In this document: positions 36,002 through 44,492 of the stretch, one piece after another
Layout of the letters: each line of letters opens with the position of its first letter
Position numbering within the stretch: the stretch's first letter is position 1
Assembly (NCBI RefSeq): GCF_023228785.1
Contig: NZ_JALOAN010000005.1
Coordinates: 1-64,000 of the forward strand
Source: Sulfurimonas sp.
Lineage (GTDB): Bacteria > Campylobacterota > Campylobacteria > Campylobacterales > Sulfurimonadaceae
DNA length: 64,000 bases
Direction of reading: 5' to 3'
Made by a program: the position numbers and the translations under genes
The notes under the pieces: generated by a model
Databases searched by the model: none
The model's input: the letters and a program-made list of their open reading frames with translations, nothing else
What the model was told of the DNA's origin: nothing

Positions 36002-36457
36002 ATGAGAAACTACGAAAACTTAGTTATCATTAAACCAACATTTACAGCTGAAGAGATCCAAAGTAGCATCAACGCTATTGAAGAGACTATCACTTCAAAC
36101 GGTGGCGTTATTGCTACTACAGACGCTATGGGAATGAGAAAATTAGCATACCCTATAAACAAAAACGAGCGTGGTTATTACCATGTTATTTATTACTCTG
36201 TTGCACCATCTGCAATTAGCGAAATTGAGAGACGCTTTCGTATTAATGAAGATCTTCTTCGTTTTGTAACTATCAAGTACGATACAAATCGTGAAATAGC
36301 TGCATGGAATCATCTAGTTGAAAAAGCTAATAAAAAAGCAGAAGCACCAACTAAAGAAGAAGTTGCACCAGTTCAAGAAGAAGCTCCAGTAGCTACAGAA
36401 GAGCCTGCACAAGAAGAAGTTGCTACTACAGAAGAAAGCTCAACTACACAAGAGTAA
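36002..36457 (+). CDS. rpsF: 30S ribosomal protein S6
   Basis: The 151 residues start MRNYENLVIIKPT. The S6 fold is followed by an Ala/Glu/Pro-rich acidic tail of about 45 residues (EEVAPVQEEAPVATEEPAQ), longer than the E. coli tail. I start at the ATG at 36002 with AAAAGGAG; the longer in-frame start at 35933 lies in the leader hairpin. First gene of rpsF-ssb-rpsR. Confidence 0.96.
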   Translation: MRNYENLVIIKPTFTAEEIQSSINAIEETITSNGGVIATTDAMGMRKLAYPINKNERGYYHVIYYSVAPSAISEIERRFRINEDLLRFVTIKYDTNREIAAWNHLVEKANKKAEAPTKEEVAPVQEEAPVATEEPAQEEVATTEESSTTQE

Positions 36458-36490
36458 TCTCAAAAGCATTATAATTAAGAAGGAAAGCTC

Positions 36491-37072
36491 ATGTTTAACA
36501 AAGTAATATTAGTCGGAAACTTAACTCGTGATATCGAACTTAGATATTCTCAAGCTGGTATGGGTATTGCAAAAACTGCAATAGCAACTAGTAGAAAGTT
36601 CACTAGTAATGGTGAAAAAAAAGAAGAAGTTTGTTTTGTAGATATCACATTTTTTGCTAGAAGTGCAGAGATTGCTAATCAATATCTCCGTAAAGGTAGC
36701 AAGATCTTAGTTGAGGGAAGACTTAACTTTGAGCAATGGAGCGATCAAAATGGACAAAAACGCTCAAAACACTCTGTAATAGTTGAAACTATGCAGATGC
36801 TAGACTCAAAAGGTGACTCTCAAGGTGGTGGTTATCAAGCTCCAACGCAAAACAATGCGCAAAGCTATAACCAAGGTGGACAACAAGCTCAAAGCTATCA
36901 GCAACCAAGCCAACAACAAAGTTACAACAATGAGCCAAAGCAGCAAAGTTATCAACCTCAAGGTGGGGCAAATGGCTATGAGCAAAAAAATGCAAATACT
37001 CAAAGTCGCCAAATGCCAAGCAGTGATTCTATACCTGAAATAGATATAGATGAAGATGAAATTCCATTTTAG
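36491..37072 (+). CDS. ssb: Single-stranded DNA-binding protein
   Basis: The 193 residues have an OB-fold (MFNKVILVGNLTRDIELRY, VEGRLNFEQWSDQNGQKRS), a Gln/Asn/Gly/Tyr-rich flexible linker, and the acidic C-terminal tip IDIDEDEIPF that binds partner proteins. It coats single-stranded DNA in replication, repair and transformation. It sits between the two ribosomal genes, as in many bacteria. Confidence 0.97.
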   Translation: MFNKVILVGNLTRDIELRYSQAGMGIAKTAIATSRKFTSNGEKKEEVCFVDITFFARSAEIANQYLRKGSKILVEGRLNFEQWSDQNGQKRSKHSVIVETMQMLDSKGDSQGGGYQAPTQNNAQSYNQGGQQAQSYQQPSQQQSYNNEPKQQSYQPQGGANGYEQKNANTQSRQMPSSDSIPEIDIDEDEIPF

Positions 37073-37099
37073 TAAATAAATAACATCAAGGAAAATACC

Positions 37100-37363
37100 A
37101 TGGCTGAAAAAAGAAAATACAAAAAAAGATATTGTAAATATTGTGAATCAAAAGTTGATTTTATGGACTACAAAGATGTAGGAGCACTTCGCTTCTCTCT
37201 TTCAGAGCGTTATAAAATTATGCCTCGTCGTCTTACAGGAAATTGTAAACGTCATCAAGATATGATAGCAGCAGTTGTAAAACGTGCTCGTGCAGCAGCT
37301 CTAGTTCCATACAGTGTTACTCGTAAAACAGTAGTAACTGCACCTTTTGAAAACTTAAGATAA
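37100..37363 (+). CDS. rpsR: 30S ribosomal protein S18
   Basis: The 87 residues include a zinc-binding type Cys pattern at the N-terminus (YCKYCESK with a later Cys in NCKRHQ) and the S18 core [30 protein letters not shown] precedes the ATG. Last gene of the operon, followed by a good terminator. Confidence 0.97.
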   Translation: MAEKRKYKKRYCKYCESKVDFMDYKDVGALRFSLSERYKIMPRRLTGNCKRHQDMIAAVVKRARAAALVPYSVTRKTVVTAPFENLR

Positions 37364-37376
37364 GTTTTTAAACATG

Positions 37377-37407
37377 CTCAAGTTAGTTCCTCTAGCTTGA
37401 GTCTTTT
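37377..37407 (+). terminator. Rho-independent terminator after rpsR
   Basis: A 10-bp stem (37377-37386 with 37392-37401, one G-U), five-base loop TTCCT, followed by TCTTTT. It ends the rpsF-ssb-rpsR operon. Confidence 0.85.
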
Positions 37408-37486
37408 ACCAAACTCCCTCATATAAACAAACTCCATACAAAATTAGGTATATTTTTTGCTACAATACATATAAAAAAGTAGTTAT

Positions 37487-39199
37487 ATGCGCATACTCAT
37501 CTCATTTTTGTTACTACTATCTTTCATCCATGCTAAGAGTTCTGACTTCTCAGTTATTGTAAAAAAACCATTTAACAACGCTCTTTTTGACATCACACAA
37601 GATTATGATGGACAGATCAGTGCAGTTGGTTTTTCTAAGGAGTACAAAAACAATAACAACGAACAAGCTAAAACTTATACGGATGCATTTGAATATCTAG
37701 CTAGCGTTTCAGGGTCACACGGCTCACAAATGCATCTTATAAGAGTAGATGACTTTGCAGATATAACTCTCTCTAAAGCTACAAACATGAATAGTTTTAG
37801 CGAAGCTGTAGCTCTTGTTAAAACCCCTTCCAATGGTTACTTTGTAGGTGGTCATACTATGGATGGTTCTTTAGTTATTTTAAAACTTGACTCAAATGGC
37901 AACACTATCTTTAACAGATCTTTTGGTACTAAAAACTACGACAGAATGAGCAACCTTATAAACTTAAGCGATGGCGGTGTTTTAGCAGTTGGATCTTCAG
38001 CTACAACTAGATCTACAAGCGACAATCTGTTTGAGACAGGTTTAGGCTTAAATGACATCTACTTAACTCGTTTTTCTAAACATGGAAATATGATCTGGAG
38101 TAAAAAATATGGAACAGAATATGACGATAGTGGTATTGACGCTGTAGAAGCTAGAGACGGTTCTATCTTAGTTTTAAGCACTACAAGTTATGACAAGCAT
38201 AAAGATGTAACACTAATGAGAGTAAGTCAAACTGGTGATAAGATCTGGCTAAAACACTACAAGTCAGACGAACTTATAACTCCACACAAGATTATCAAAC
38301 TAAGAGATGGAAATTTTCTAGTCTCTTTGAGTCAAAAAGATGAGATGAAAAAAGATCAAGTAAGACTTATAAAATTTGATCTTCAAAAGAATGTTATCAT
38401 TGACAACATCATAAATACAACTTATGCAAGTGGACTAAAAGATATAAAAGAGTACTCTGATGGCACTATTGTTGGTGTTGGTTATGTTAGAGATACTTTT
38501 AACACTGATGCTTTAGTTATGATGTGTGACTCGAACTTAGAGATGCTATATCAAGAACATTTTGGCGAAGAAAATTATGATATGCTAAATGCTGTAAGCA
38601 TACTAGAAAACTCTCAAGCTGCAGCAGCTGGGATCTACACTTACAAAAATGAGCAAAACTCAAATATGTGGATAGTAAAACTTAATCGTGATGCTACCAT
38701 AGCCCAAACATCCACAAAAAGCATAAATGTTTATGATGCCCTTTTAGAACTTTTTGCCAATGAAATAAATGCAAAAACTCTAAGAATCAAAGAGGATTTA
38801 ACCATAGAGTTTTTAAGCCATGGGCTCTTATTTAAAGTGGGAGAATATAAGTTAACATCTCAACAAAAAATATTTTTAGATAAGGTTTCATCTCGTCTTA
38901 TTGATTTTTTATATAGACACAGAGAGTTCATAGACACACTTGAAGTCAATGGTCACACTTCTAGCGAATGGAGTAACAATGGGTTTACAGATAGATACTT
39001 AAAAAATGAAAGACTCTCTATGCAACGCTCATTTGAGACGCTTAGCCATATATTTAAAAAGCAAGATCTTAAAAAACAAGAGTGGCTTAGTGAAATATTA
39101 AGAGGAAGTGGTTTTAGTTACTCAAAGCGAATTATGCATAGTGAGGGCGAAAACAGAGAGTACTCAAGAAGAGTGAGTTTTAAAATACTCTTAAAATAA
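37487..39199 (+). CDS. Beta-propeller-like protein with C-terminal OmpA-type domain
   Basis: The 570 residues have a signal peptide (1-16). Several repeats of about 50 residues follow, carrying a G-F-V-G-x-D-x-x-L-x-K-L-D pattern (GYFVGGHTMDGSLVILKLDSN; GGVLAVGSSATT), like bacterial propeller-type repeats. From about 430 comes an OmpA/MotB-type peptidoglycan-binding module: LLFKVGEYKLTSQQKIFL, LEVNGHTSSEWSNN and LSMQRSFETLSHI. Periplasmic or outer-membrane-associated, probably anchored to the cell wall. Role unknown. The gene is monocistronic. Confidence 0.75.
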   Translation: MRILISFLLLLSFIHAKSSDFSVIVKKPFNNALFDITQDYDGQISAVGFSKEYKNNNNEQAKTYTDAFEYLASVSGSHGSQMHLIRVDDFADITLSKATNMNSFSEAVALVKTPSNGYFVGGHTMDGSLVILKLDSNGNTIFNRSFGTKNYDRMSNLINLSDGGVLAVGSSATTRSTSDNLFETGLGLNDIYLTRFSKHGNMIWSKKYGTEYDDSGIDAVEARDGSILVLSTTSYDKHKDVTLMRVSQTGDKIWLKHYKSDELITPHKIIKLRDGNFLVSLSQKDEMKKDQVRLIKFDLQKNVIIDNIINTTYASGLKDIKEYSDGTIVGVGYVRDTFNTDALVMMCDSNLEMLYQEHFGEENYDMLNAVSILENSQAAAAGIYTYKNEQNSNMWIVKLNRDATIAQTSTKSINVYDALLELFANEINAKTLRIKEDLTIEFLSHGLLFKVGEYKLTSQQKIFLDKVSSRLIDFLYRHREFIDTLEVNGHTSSEWSNNGFTDRYLKNERLSMQRSFETLSHIFKKQDLKKQEWLSEILRGSGFSYSKRIMHSEGENREYSRRVSFKILLK

Positions 39200-39217
39200 A
39201 TTCAAACAGGAGAATAG

Positions 39218-40204
39218 ATGAAAGAAAAAATTAAAGTCGCAATAGCGGGTTATGGAAACCTAGGACGAGGAGTTGAACTCTCAATTTCAAAAAACCCAGA
39301 TATGAGTCTTGTTGGAGTTTTCTCAAGAAGAGATCCAAAGAGTGTAAAAACTATATTTGATCATACTAAAGTTTTTTTAGTTGATGATATTTTAGATTTT
39401 AAAGATCAAATAGATGTTTTGATACTTTGTGGAGGTTCAAAAGATGATCTACCTATCCAAGGTCCAGAGTTTAGCAAGAACTTCAACATAGTAGATAGTT
39501 TTGACACACACGCAAAGATCCCAGACTACTTTGATAGTATTGATAAACCATCAAAAGAGAATAAGAAAGTAGCTTTAATAGCAAATGGTTGGGATCCCGG
39601 AATGTTCTCTATAAACCGACTCTACGGTGAAGCACTACTGCCAGTTGGAGAGACATATACTTTTTGGGGCAAAGGTCTAAGTCAAGGACACTCTGATGCT
39701 ATCAGAAGAGTTGATGGAGTAAAAGCGGGAGTTCAGTATACTCTTCCATCAGAAGATGCTATACAAAAAGTGCGAAGTGGCGTAAGACCTACTCTATCAA
39801 CAAAAGAAAAACACAAAAGAGAGTGTTATGTTGTGCTAGAAGATGGGGCTGACGCATCAAGAGTTGAGAATGAAATAAAAACTATGCCAAACTACTTTGA
39901 GCCGTATGAAACTACTGTAAATTTCATAAGCCAAAAAGAGCTAGATGAAAATCATAACAAGATGCCTCATGGTGGATTTGTTATACGAAGTGGAAGCTCA
40001 AGCGAAGAGAATAACCAAGTTATCGAGTATTCACTAAATCTTGAGAGTAACCCAGAGTTTACTGCAAGTGTCCTAGTTGCCTATGCAAGAGCTGCTTATA
40101 GACTAAGTGTAAAGGGAGATTTTGGGGCAAAAACTGCTTTTGATGTAGCACCAGGGCTTCTCTCTATCAAATCAGCACATCAACTAAGAGTCGAACTTTT
40201 ATAG
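39218..40204 (+). CDS. ddh: meso-Diaminopimelate dehydrogenase
   Basis: Makes meso-diaminopimelate from tetrahydrodipicolinate in a single NADPH step, bypassing the succinylase route. The 328 residues start with a nucleotide-binding KVAIAGYGNLGRGVE and continue with VFSRRDPKSV, CGGSKDDLPIQGPEF, NGWDPGMFS and a GKGLSQGHSDAIRR block, all typical of Ddh. The enzyme is patchily distributed and often transferred between phyla. AGGAG precedes the ATG. It supplies lysine and peptidoglycan, with lysC (26 kb) feeding the same pathway. Confidence 0.93.
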   Translation: MKEKIKVAIAGYGNLGRGVELSISKNPDMSLVGVFSRRDPKSVKTIFDHTKVFLVDDILDFKDQIDVLILCGGSKDDLPIQGPEFSKNFNIVDSFDTHAKIPDYFDSIDKPSKENKKVALIANGWDPGMFSINRLYGEALLPVGETYTFWGKGLSQGHSDAIRRVDGVKAGVQYTLPSEDAIQKVRSGVRPTLSTKEKHKRECYVVLEDGADASRVENEIKTMPNYFEPYETTVNFISQKELDENHNKMPHGGFVIRSGSSSEENNQVIEYSLNLESNPEFTASVLVAYARAAYRLSVKGDFGAKTAFDVAPGLLSIKSAHQLRVELL

Positions 40205-40269
40205 TTTTGTTTTGAGTGCATATGATATCAACATACTATAATGTCTCAAATATTGTGGGTTTTGCGCTC

Positions 40270-40408
40270 CGTCACTGTAAGCTTGACTTCTCCGTCATTT
40301 CAGCCTGACAATTTCGTTCTTGAAAGTCCAAACCCTCCGTCATTGCAGTTTGACAATTTCGTTCTTGAAAGTCCAAACCCTTCGTCATTGCGGGCTTGAC
40401 CCGCAATC
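40270..40408 (+). repeat. REP-like palindromes with two 45-bp tandem copies
   Basis: One perfect palindrome (40387-40407: arm ATTGCGGG, loop CTTGA, arm CCCGCAAT) ends a tract with two 45-bp direct repeats (starting 40302 and 40347). Three degenerate CGTCA-type heads lie at about 40270, 40293 and 40337. The tract fills most of the spacer between ddh and the cardiolipin synthase gene. No gene is seen here. Confidence 0.8.
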
Positions 40409-40447
40409 TCATCAGGGCTTTATATATTTAACAAAAAGGTAAAAGAC

Positions 40448-41827
40448 ATAGAACCTCAAGAAATACTCTTTTCATATCTATTTTTTCTAACTGGTGGCTT
40501 AGCCGTAATCATAACACTTCTGCATATGCTCTATACTAAACGCTCCCCTACTTCTATGATAGTTTGGCTGCTGTTTATGATTATTTTTCCATATATTTTT
40601 ATCCTATTTTACTATTTCTTTGGAGTGAGAAAGCACTCTAGTAAAAATAAAAAAAACAGCCTTAACCTAGAAAAACCACAACAGTCTCCATCGTCACATC
40701 CCATTGACAACCTTATATTTGCACACAATATAGCACCCGCATCTGACAACAACAATCTAACTCTATATACTAACTCTCAAGATGCTTATAGTGCCTTTAT
40801 AACAGCTCTAAGAAGTGCGAAAAAGTCTATAGATTTGGCAGCTTATGTTGTTAAGATTGACGATGTTACAGAGACTATTTTTGCACTTTTGCTAAAAAAA
40901 GCCAAAGAGGGAGTAAAGGTTCGCCTTATCATAGATGCCATAGGTTCGTACAAGCTTTATCTGTGGCAAAATCCTCTAAAAGAGCTTAGGGATGCTGGTG
41001 TTGTTGTTGACTTTTTTGCTCCTGTTTTTTCTTTAAAAAATATCACAAAACTAAATCTTCGCTATCATAGAAAGATATTTATCATAGATAACGAAACTCT
41101 CTTTAGCGGTGGGATGAATCTAAGCAGTGAGTATATGGGTGAGACTTATGAGCAAGATCGTTGGCTGGATCTGATGTTTGAAGCAAAGGGTGATATTGTT
41201 AAGAGTTATGTAGATGTTTTTAGTTCAGACATTGCTTATATGCATAACCAAGAGACTATACTCTTAGACTCTACACCAAACATAGTTGGGGAGCACTCAC
41301 TCCAAGCACTTCCTAGTGGACCTGATGTAAAAGGTGATGCTCTGCTTGAAGTAATTTTAAACTCTATCTATACAGCAAAGAACAGGATCTGGATAATTAC
41401 ACCCTACTTTATCCCTGATGAGTTTATACTTCAAGCGATGAAAATAGCTTCGCATAAAGGTATAGATGTAAAGATAATTACTCCTAAAAATTCAAACCAC
41501 GCCATAGCGGACTTTGCTCGAAGTGGCTATATTAGAAATCTTTATGAATTTGGCATAGATGTGGTTCTATATGAGGGCAAGATGATTCATGCAAAAGCTA
41601 TGCTTTTTGATGATGAAACACTAATCCTGGGATCTAGTAATCTTGACTATAGAAGTCTTCTACTAAACTATGAAATAGTTACTATTTCATACGCAAAAGA
41701 GCATATTGAGCAGATGCATAGTTGGATGAAGTCTTTAATAAATACAGATCATTCAAAACTAAAAGATGCAAGTAGAATACGCCGTATCTTTGAAAACTCC
41801 GCTAGAATTTTCGCCTCACAGTTGTAG
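40448..41827 (+). CDS. cls: Cardiolipin synthase (phospholipase D family), probable ATA start
   Basis: Condenses phosphatidylglycerol to cardiolipin at the inner membrane. Two HKD motifs are intact: YHRKIFIIDNETLFSGGMN and IHAKAMLFDDETLILGSSN. Two N-terminal membrane helices are expected. The first, EILFSYLFFLTGGLAVIITL, lies upstream of the only ATG (40526), so translation likely begins at an ATA at 40448, eight bases after AAAAAGG. From ATA the protein is 459 residues; from ATG it is 433 and lacks helix 1. The family call is certain; the start is not. Confidence 0.85.
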   Translation: MEPQEILFSYLFFLTGGLAVIITLLHMLYTKRSPTSMIVWLLFMIIFPYIFILFYYFFGVRKHSSKNKKNSLNLEKPQQSPSSHPIDNLIFAHNIAPASDNNNLTLYTNSQDAYSAFITALRSAKKSIDLAAYVVKIDDVTETIFALLLKKAKEGVKVRLIIDAIGSYKLYLWQNPLKELRDAGVVVDFFAPVFSLKNITKLNLRYHRKIFIIDNETLFSGGMNLSSEYMGETYEQDRWLDLMFEAKGDIVKSYVDVFSSDIAYMHNQETILLDSTPNIVGEHSLQALPSGPDVKGDALLEVILNSIYTAKNRIWIITPYFIPDEFILQAMKIASHKGIDVKIITPKNSNHAIADFARSGYIRNLYEFGIDVVLYEGKMIHAKAMLFDDETLILGSSNLDYRSLLLNYEIVTISYAKEHIEQMHSWMKSLINTDHSKLKDASRIRRIFENSARIFASQL

Positions 41828-41830
41828 AAG

Positions 41831-42586
41831 ATGTTTTACCCAAAGAGCAAGCCATTAGAGGGATTTTTTCAAGATGCAACGCTAGAGGAGAAGTTCTCAC
41901 TTATGAGTTGGAACATTCATAAAGAAAATCTAAATCCAAGTTTCCAACTCACTCTTAAAGAGCTTTTAGATGAAAACCCAATAGATTTTTTACTATTTCA
42001 AGAGTATAAGATCAAAAAATCATACGACATTATCATAGATCCATACAACTATGCAACTGCACCAAATATAGAGACAAAAAACCATCTCTACGGAGTCCTA
42101 ACAGCTTCAAAAGCAACCATAGCACATCAAAAAGCTCATCTCTCTCAAACAAAAGAGTTCTTTCTTGCTACTAAAAAAGCAAATCTCATCACACATCACT
42201 ACTTTAAAGATGGGCAACTCCTTATCATCGTAAACCTCCACGCCATAAACTTTGTAAATGCGAAGATGTTCAAAGCAGAGCTAGATATGCTCTATGGGCT
42301 TTTGTATGGTTTGGATTGTGCTGTAATTGTAAGTGGGGATTTTAACAACTGGTCAAACAAAAGGATCCACGATTTACAGGCTTTTGAGTACTCTTTAGGA
42401 TACCAAAGAGCCATCATAGACGATGCAAAACATATAAAACAATTTTTCAGTAAACCAATTGATCATATATTTTACAAAAATCTAAAACTACTAAATGCAA
42501 AAGCTATCGATACTAAAAAGATCTCAGATCACAACCCTATCATTGCAAAGTTTGCACAGATTAAACCTCTAAGCATCAAACCCTAG
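41831..42586 (+). CDS. Endonuclease/exonuclease/phosphatase-family hydrolase
   Basis: The 251 residues have a DNase I-like fold: LMSWNIHKEN (Asn), LFQEYK (metal Glu), VSGDFNNW (Asp, Asn), PIDHIFYKN and the terminal SDHNPIIAKF (catalytic His). No signal peptide is visible. Family members cleave DNA, phosphoinositides or other phosphodiesters. It starts three bases after the cardiolipin synthase stop, so a membrane-lipid role is possible. Specific substrate unknown. Confidence 0.82.
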   Translation: MFYPKSKPLEGFFQDATLEEKFSLMSWNIHKENLNPSFQLTLKELLDENPIDFLLFQEYKIKKSYDIIIDPYNYATAPNIETKNHLYGVLTASKATIAHQKAHLSQTKEFFLATKKANLITHHYFKDGQLLIIVNLHAINFVNAKMFKAELDMLYGLLYGLDCAVIVSGDFNNWSNKRIHDLQAFEYSLGYQRAIIDDAKHIKQFFSKPIDHIFYKNLKLLNAKAIDTKKISDHNPIIAKFAQIKPLSIKP

Positions 42587-42889
42587 CGCTGACTCTCTAA
42601 AAGTTAGACGGACTTTGTCTTGTTTTAGTTTTTTGTATAGTTTGTACTTTGCAATTTCTAGCTCTTCATCGTCAAGTTCTAGCCCAGCTTTAAGCTCTTC
42701 GTTTGACATTTGTGCGCTATCCATAGCGAAGAGTCTTAACTCTTTTTTTGTGAGTTTTGACTTAAGAGTTGCATATAAAACTTTGTCATCTACTATGAGT
42801 GACTCTATCTCCATTTTACAAAATCTAGCTAGTAGTTCTCTAAAATTGTTCTCTTTGTTGTACTGTCTCCAAACGGTGTTTAGTAGCAT
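42569..42889 (-). CDS. Small helical protein, sigma-region-4-like, unknown
   Basis: 106 residues, all helical in character. The segment LTKKELRLFAMDSAQMSNEELKAGLELDDEELEIAKYKLYKKLKQ, split over about residues 47-92, resembles the sigma-70 region 4 helix-turn-helix. No region 2 is present, so it is not a full sigma factor. AGGAAA precedes the ATG; it lies 10 bp after serB and overlaps the convergent hydrolase gene by 18 bp. Probably a conserved lineage protein of unknown role. Confidence 0.6.
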   Translation of the reverse strand: MLLNTVWRQYNKENNFRELLARFCKMEIESLIVDDKVLYATLKSKLTKKELRLFAMDSAQMSNEELKAGLELDDEELEIAKYKLYKKLKQDKVRLTFRESALGFDA

Positions 42890-42899
42890 TTTTGTTTTC

Positions 42900-43526
42900 C
42901 TAATTTAATTTATCTAGTATTTTTGTTAGATCTTTATCTTTTATGATTATATTTGCCTCTTTTTGCAAGATCTCTCTTGCACAAAAAGCGACTCTAGTTC
43001 CTGCGTGAGCGAACATACTAAGGTCGTTTGCTCCATCTCCACAGACTAAAGTTTCTTCTTCTTTTACACCTAAAAGGTTTTGAAGTCTTTGTAGCATATC
43101 GCCTTTTGAGAAGCCAAACATCATATCTCCACCCACAAGACCAGTGAGTTTGCCATTTTTTTGATGCAGTACATTTGAGAAGTCCGCATCGTAGCCTAGT
43201 ATATCTTTTGCGTATGAAGTAGCACTTCTAAAACCACCGCTAAAGCAGACTACTCTCATACCTCTTTTTTTAAGCTCGGCTATAGTCTCAATAGCACCAT
43301 TCATATATGGTAAATTTTGGCTGATTTTCTCAACTATGCTGTAGTCTAAACCTTCTAAAAGTCTGACTCTTTGTTGCAGTGACTCAAAAAAATCTAACCG
43401 CCCTGACATCGCTTCTTCTGTTATAAAACCTACCTCTTTGCCTAAACCCAACTCCTCGGCAAAAAAATCGATAGTTTCGCCATCCATAAGAGTAGAGTCA
43501 AAATCAAAAACTGCTAACTTTAACAT
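42900..43526 (-). CDS. serB: Phosphoserine phosphatase
   Basis: Last step of serine synthesis. The 208 residues form a HAD-family hydrolase: FDFDSTLMDGETIDFFAEELG (nucleophile DxDST), CFSGGF (motif II Ser), and GDGANDLSMFAHAG (motif IV). Length fits the short SerB form without the ACT domain. It heads a two-gene operon with the small helical protein. Confidence 0.95.
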   Translation of the reverse strand: MLKLAVFDFDSTLMDGETIDFFAEELGLGKEVGFITEEAMSGRLDFFESLQQRVRLLEGLDYSIVEKISQNLPYMNGAIETIAELKKRGMRVVCFSGGFRSATSYAKDILGYDADFSNVLHQKNGKLTGLVGGDMMFGFSKGDMLQRLQNLLGVKEEETLVCGDGANDLSMFAHAGTRVAFCAREILQKEANIIIKDKDLTKILDKLN

Positions 43527-43545
43527 CTATAGTGCTCTCTTTTGT

Positions 43546-43551
43546 TATAAT
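43546..43551 (+). promoter_or_regulatory. -10 box of metF
   Basis: TTGTTATAATATCG, 29 bp before the metF TTG start, in the 54-bp divergent spacer with serB. Confidence 0.55.
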
Positions 43552-43580
43552 ATCGCAATTATACCCACTTAGGATTTTTT

Positions 43581-44492
43581 TTGTTTACAAAACTCATAGA
43601 TAAATTAAAAAACGGCACTTATATTAGTTTAGAGACAACTCCTGCAAACTCGCCTCAATTTGCACCTATCATAGACAAGATAGAAGAGCTTGGACTTCAC
43701 CACTTAGTAGATGCTTTCTCAACTACAGACAACCCTTTAGCTAAACTAAAGTACAACTCACTCTTTGCAGCAAAGATGCTTCAAGATAGATTTAATAAGC
43801 CAGTCTTAGCCACAATGACCATGAGAGATAGAAACAAGATAGCATTGCAGTCAGATCTCCTTGGTGCAAATGAAGTTGATGTTCGTGCTATCTTAGCTCT
43901 TACGGGAGATCCAGCCAATATCTCTGACCAACCTCATACTAAAGGTGTTTTTGAAGCAGACAGCACATTACTTCTAGATATCATTAGTGCGTTTAATTCT
44001 GGGATGAGTTTTGCTGGAAAACCTCTTGGTCATAAACCTAAAGAGATCTACCCTTTTGCAGTTGTAAACTCCTATGCTAAAAATCCAAAAACACTTCAAA
44101 AGAAGATGCAAAAAAAGATAAAGCATGGTGCTCTTGGAATCATAACTCAACCTGTTTATGACAAAGAAAATGCAAAGATGCTCTTAGATCTCATAGAGTC
44201 TGCAAACAGAGACTCTCTACCTAAGTACAAAGAGGCTGAGTTAATTTTAGGGATCTTTCCCATCACGAAACTCCGTACTGCTCAGTTTTTGTCTGCTCAT
44301 GTTCCTGGTATAAATGTACCAGATAGATGGATAGAACTCTTAAGAGTTGCAAACAAACAAGGGGCAGAAGAAGAGTATAAAGTTGGTTTTGAACTTAGTA
44401 AAACTCTCTTTGACTCCCTAAAAGAGTTACATCCAAAGATTCATCTTATGAGTGCAAATCAGTTTAGTTTAGCAAAAGAGATATTAAAATAG
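43581..44492 (+). CDS. metF: Methylenetetrahydrofolate reductase
   Basis: Reduces methylene-THF to methyl-THF for methionine synthesis. The 303 residues begin at a TTG with TAGGA upstream. The TIM-barrel shows ISLETTPANSPQF, VLATMTMRDRNKIALQSDLLGA, ILALTGDP, and GALGIITQPVYD. The DRNKIALQ block is shared with the MetF family. The first block is less typical than E. coli FEFFPP, as in other members of this phylum. It overlaps the convergent HD-GYP gene by nine bases. Confidence 0.88.
   Translation: MFTKLIDKLKNGTYISLETTPANSPQFAPIIDKIEELGLHHLVDAFSTTDNPLAKLKYNSLFAAKMLQDRFNKPVLATMTMRDRNKIALQSDLLGANEVDVRAILALTGDPANISDQPHTKGVFEADSTLLLDIISAFNSGMSFAGKPLGHKPKEIYPFAVVNSYAKNPKTLQKKMQKKIKHGALGIITQPVYDKENAKMLLDLIESANRDSLPKYKEAELILGIFPITKLRTAQFLSAHVPGINVPDRWIELLRVANKQGAEEEYKVGFELSKTLFDSLKELHPKIHLMSANQFSLAKEILK

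Noticed and set aside
36789..37043. Overlapping ORFs in both directions in ssb
   Set aside because: Out-of-frame translations of the Gln/Asn-rich linker of SSB.
40205..40447. Small gene in the ddh-cls spacer
   Set aside because: Only degenerate and intact palindromic repeats are present.
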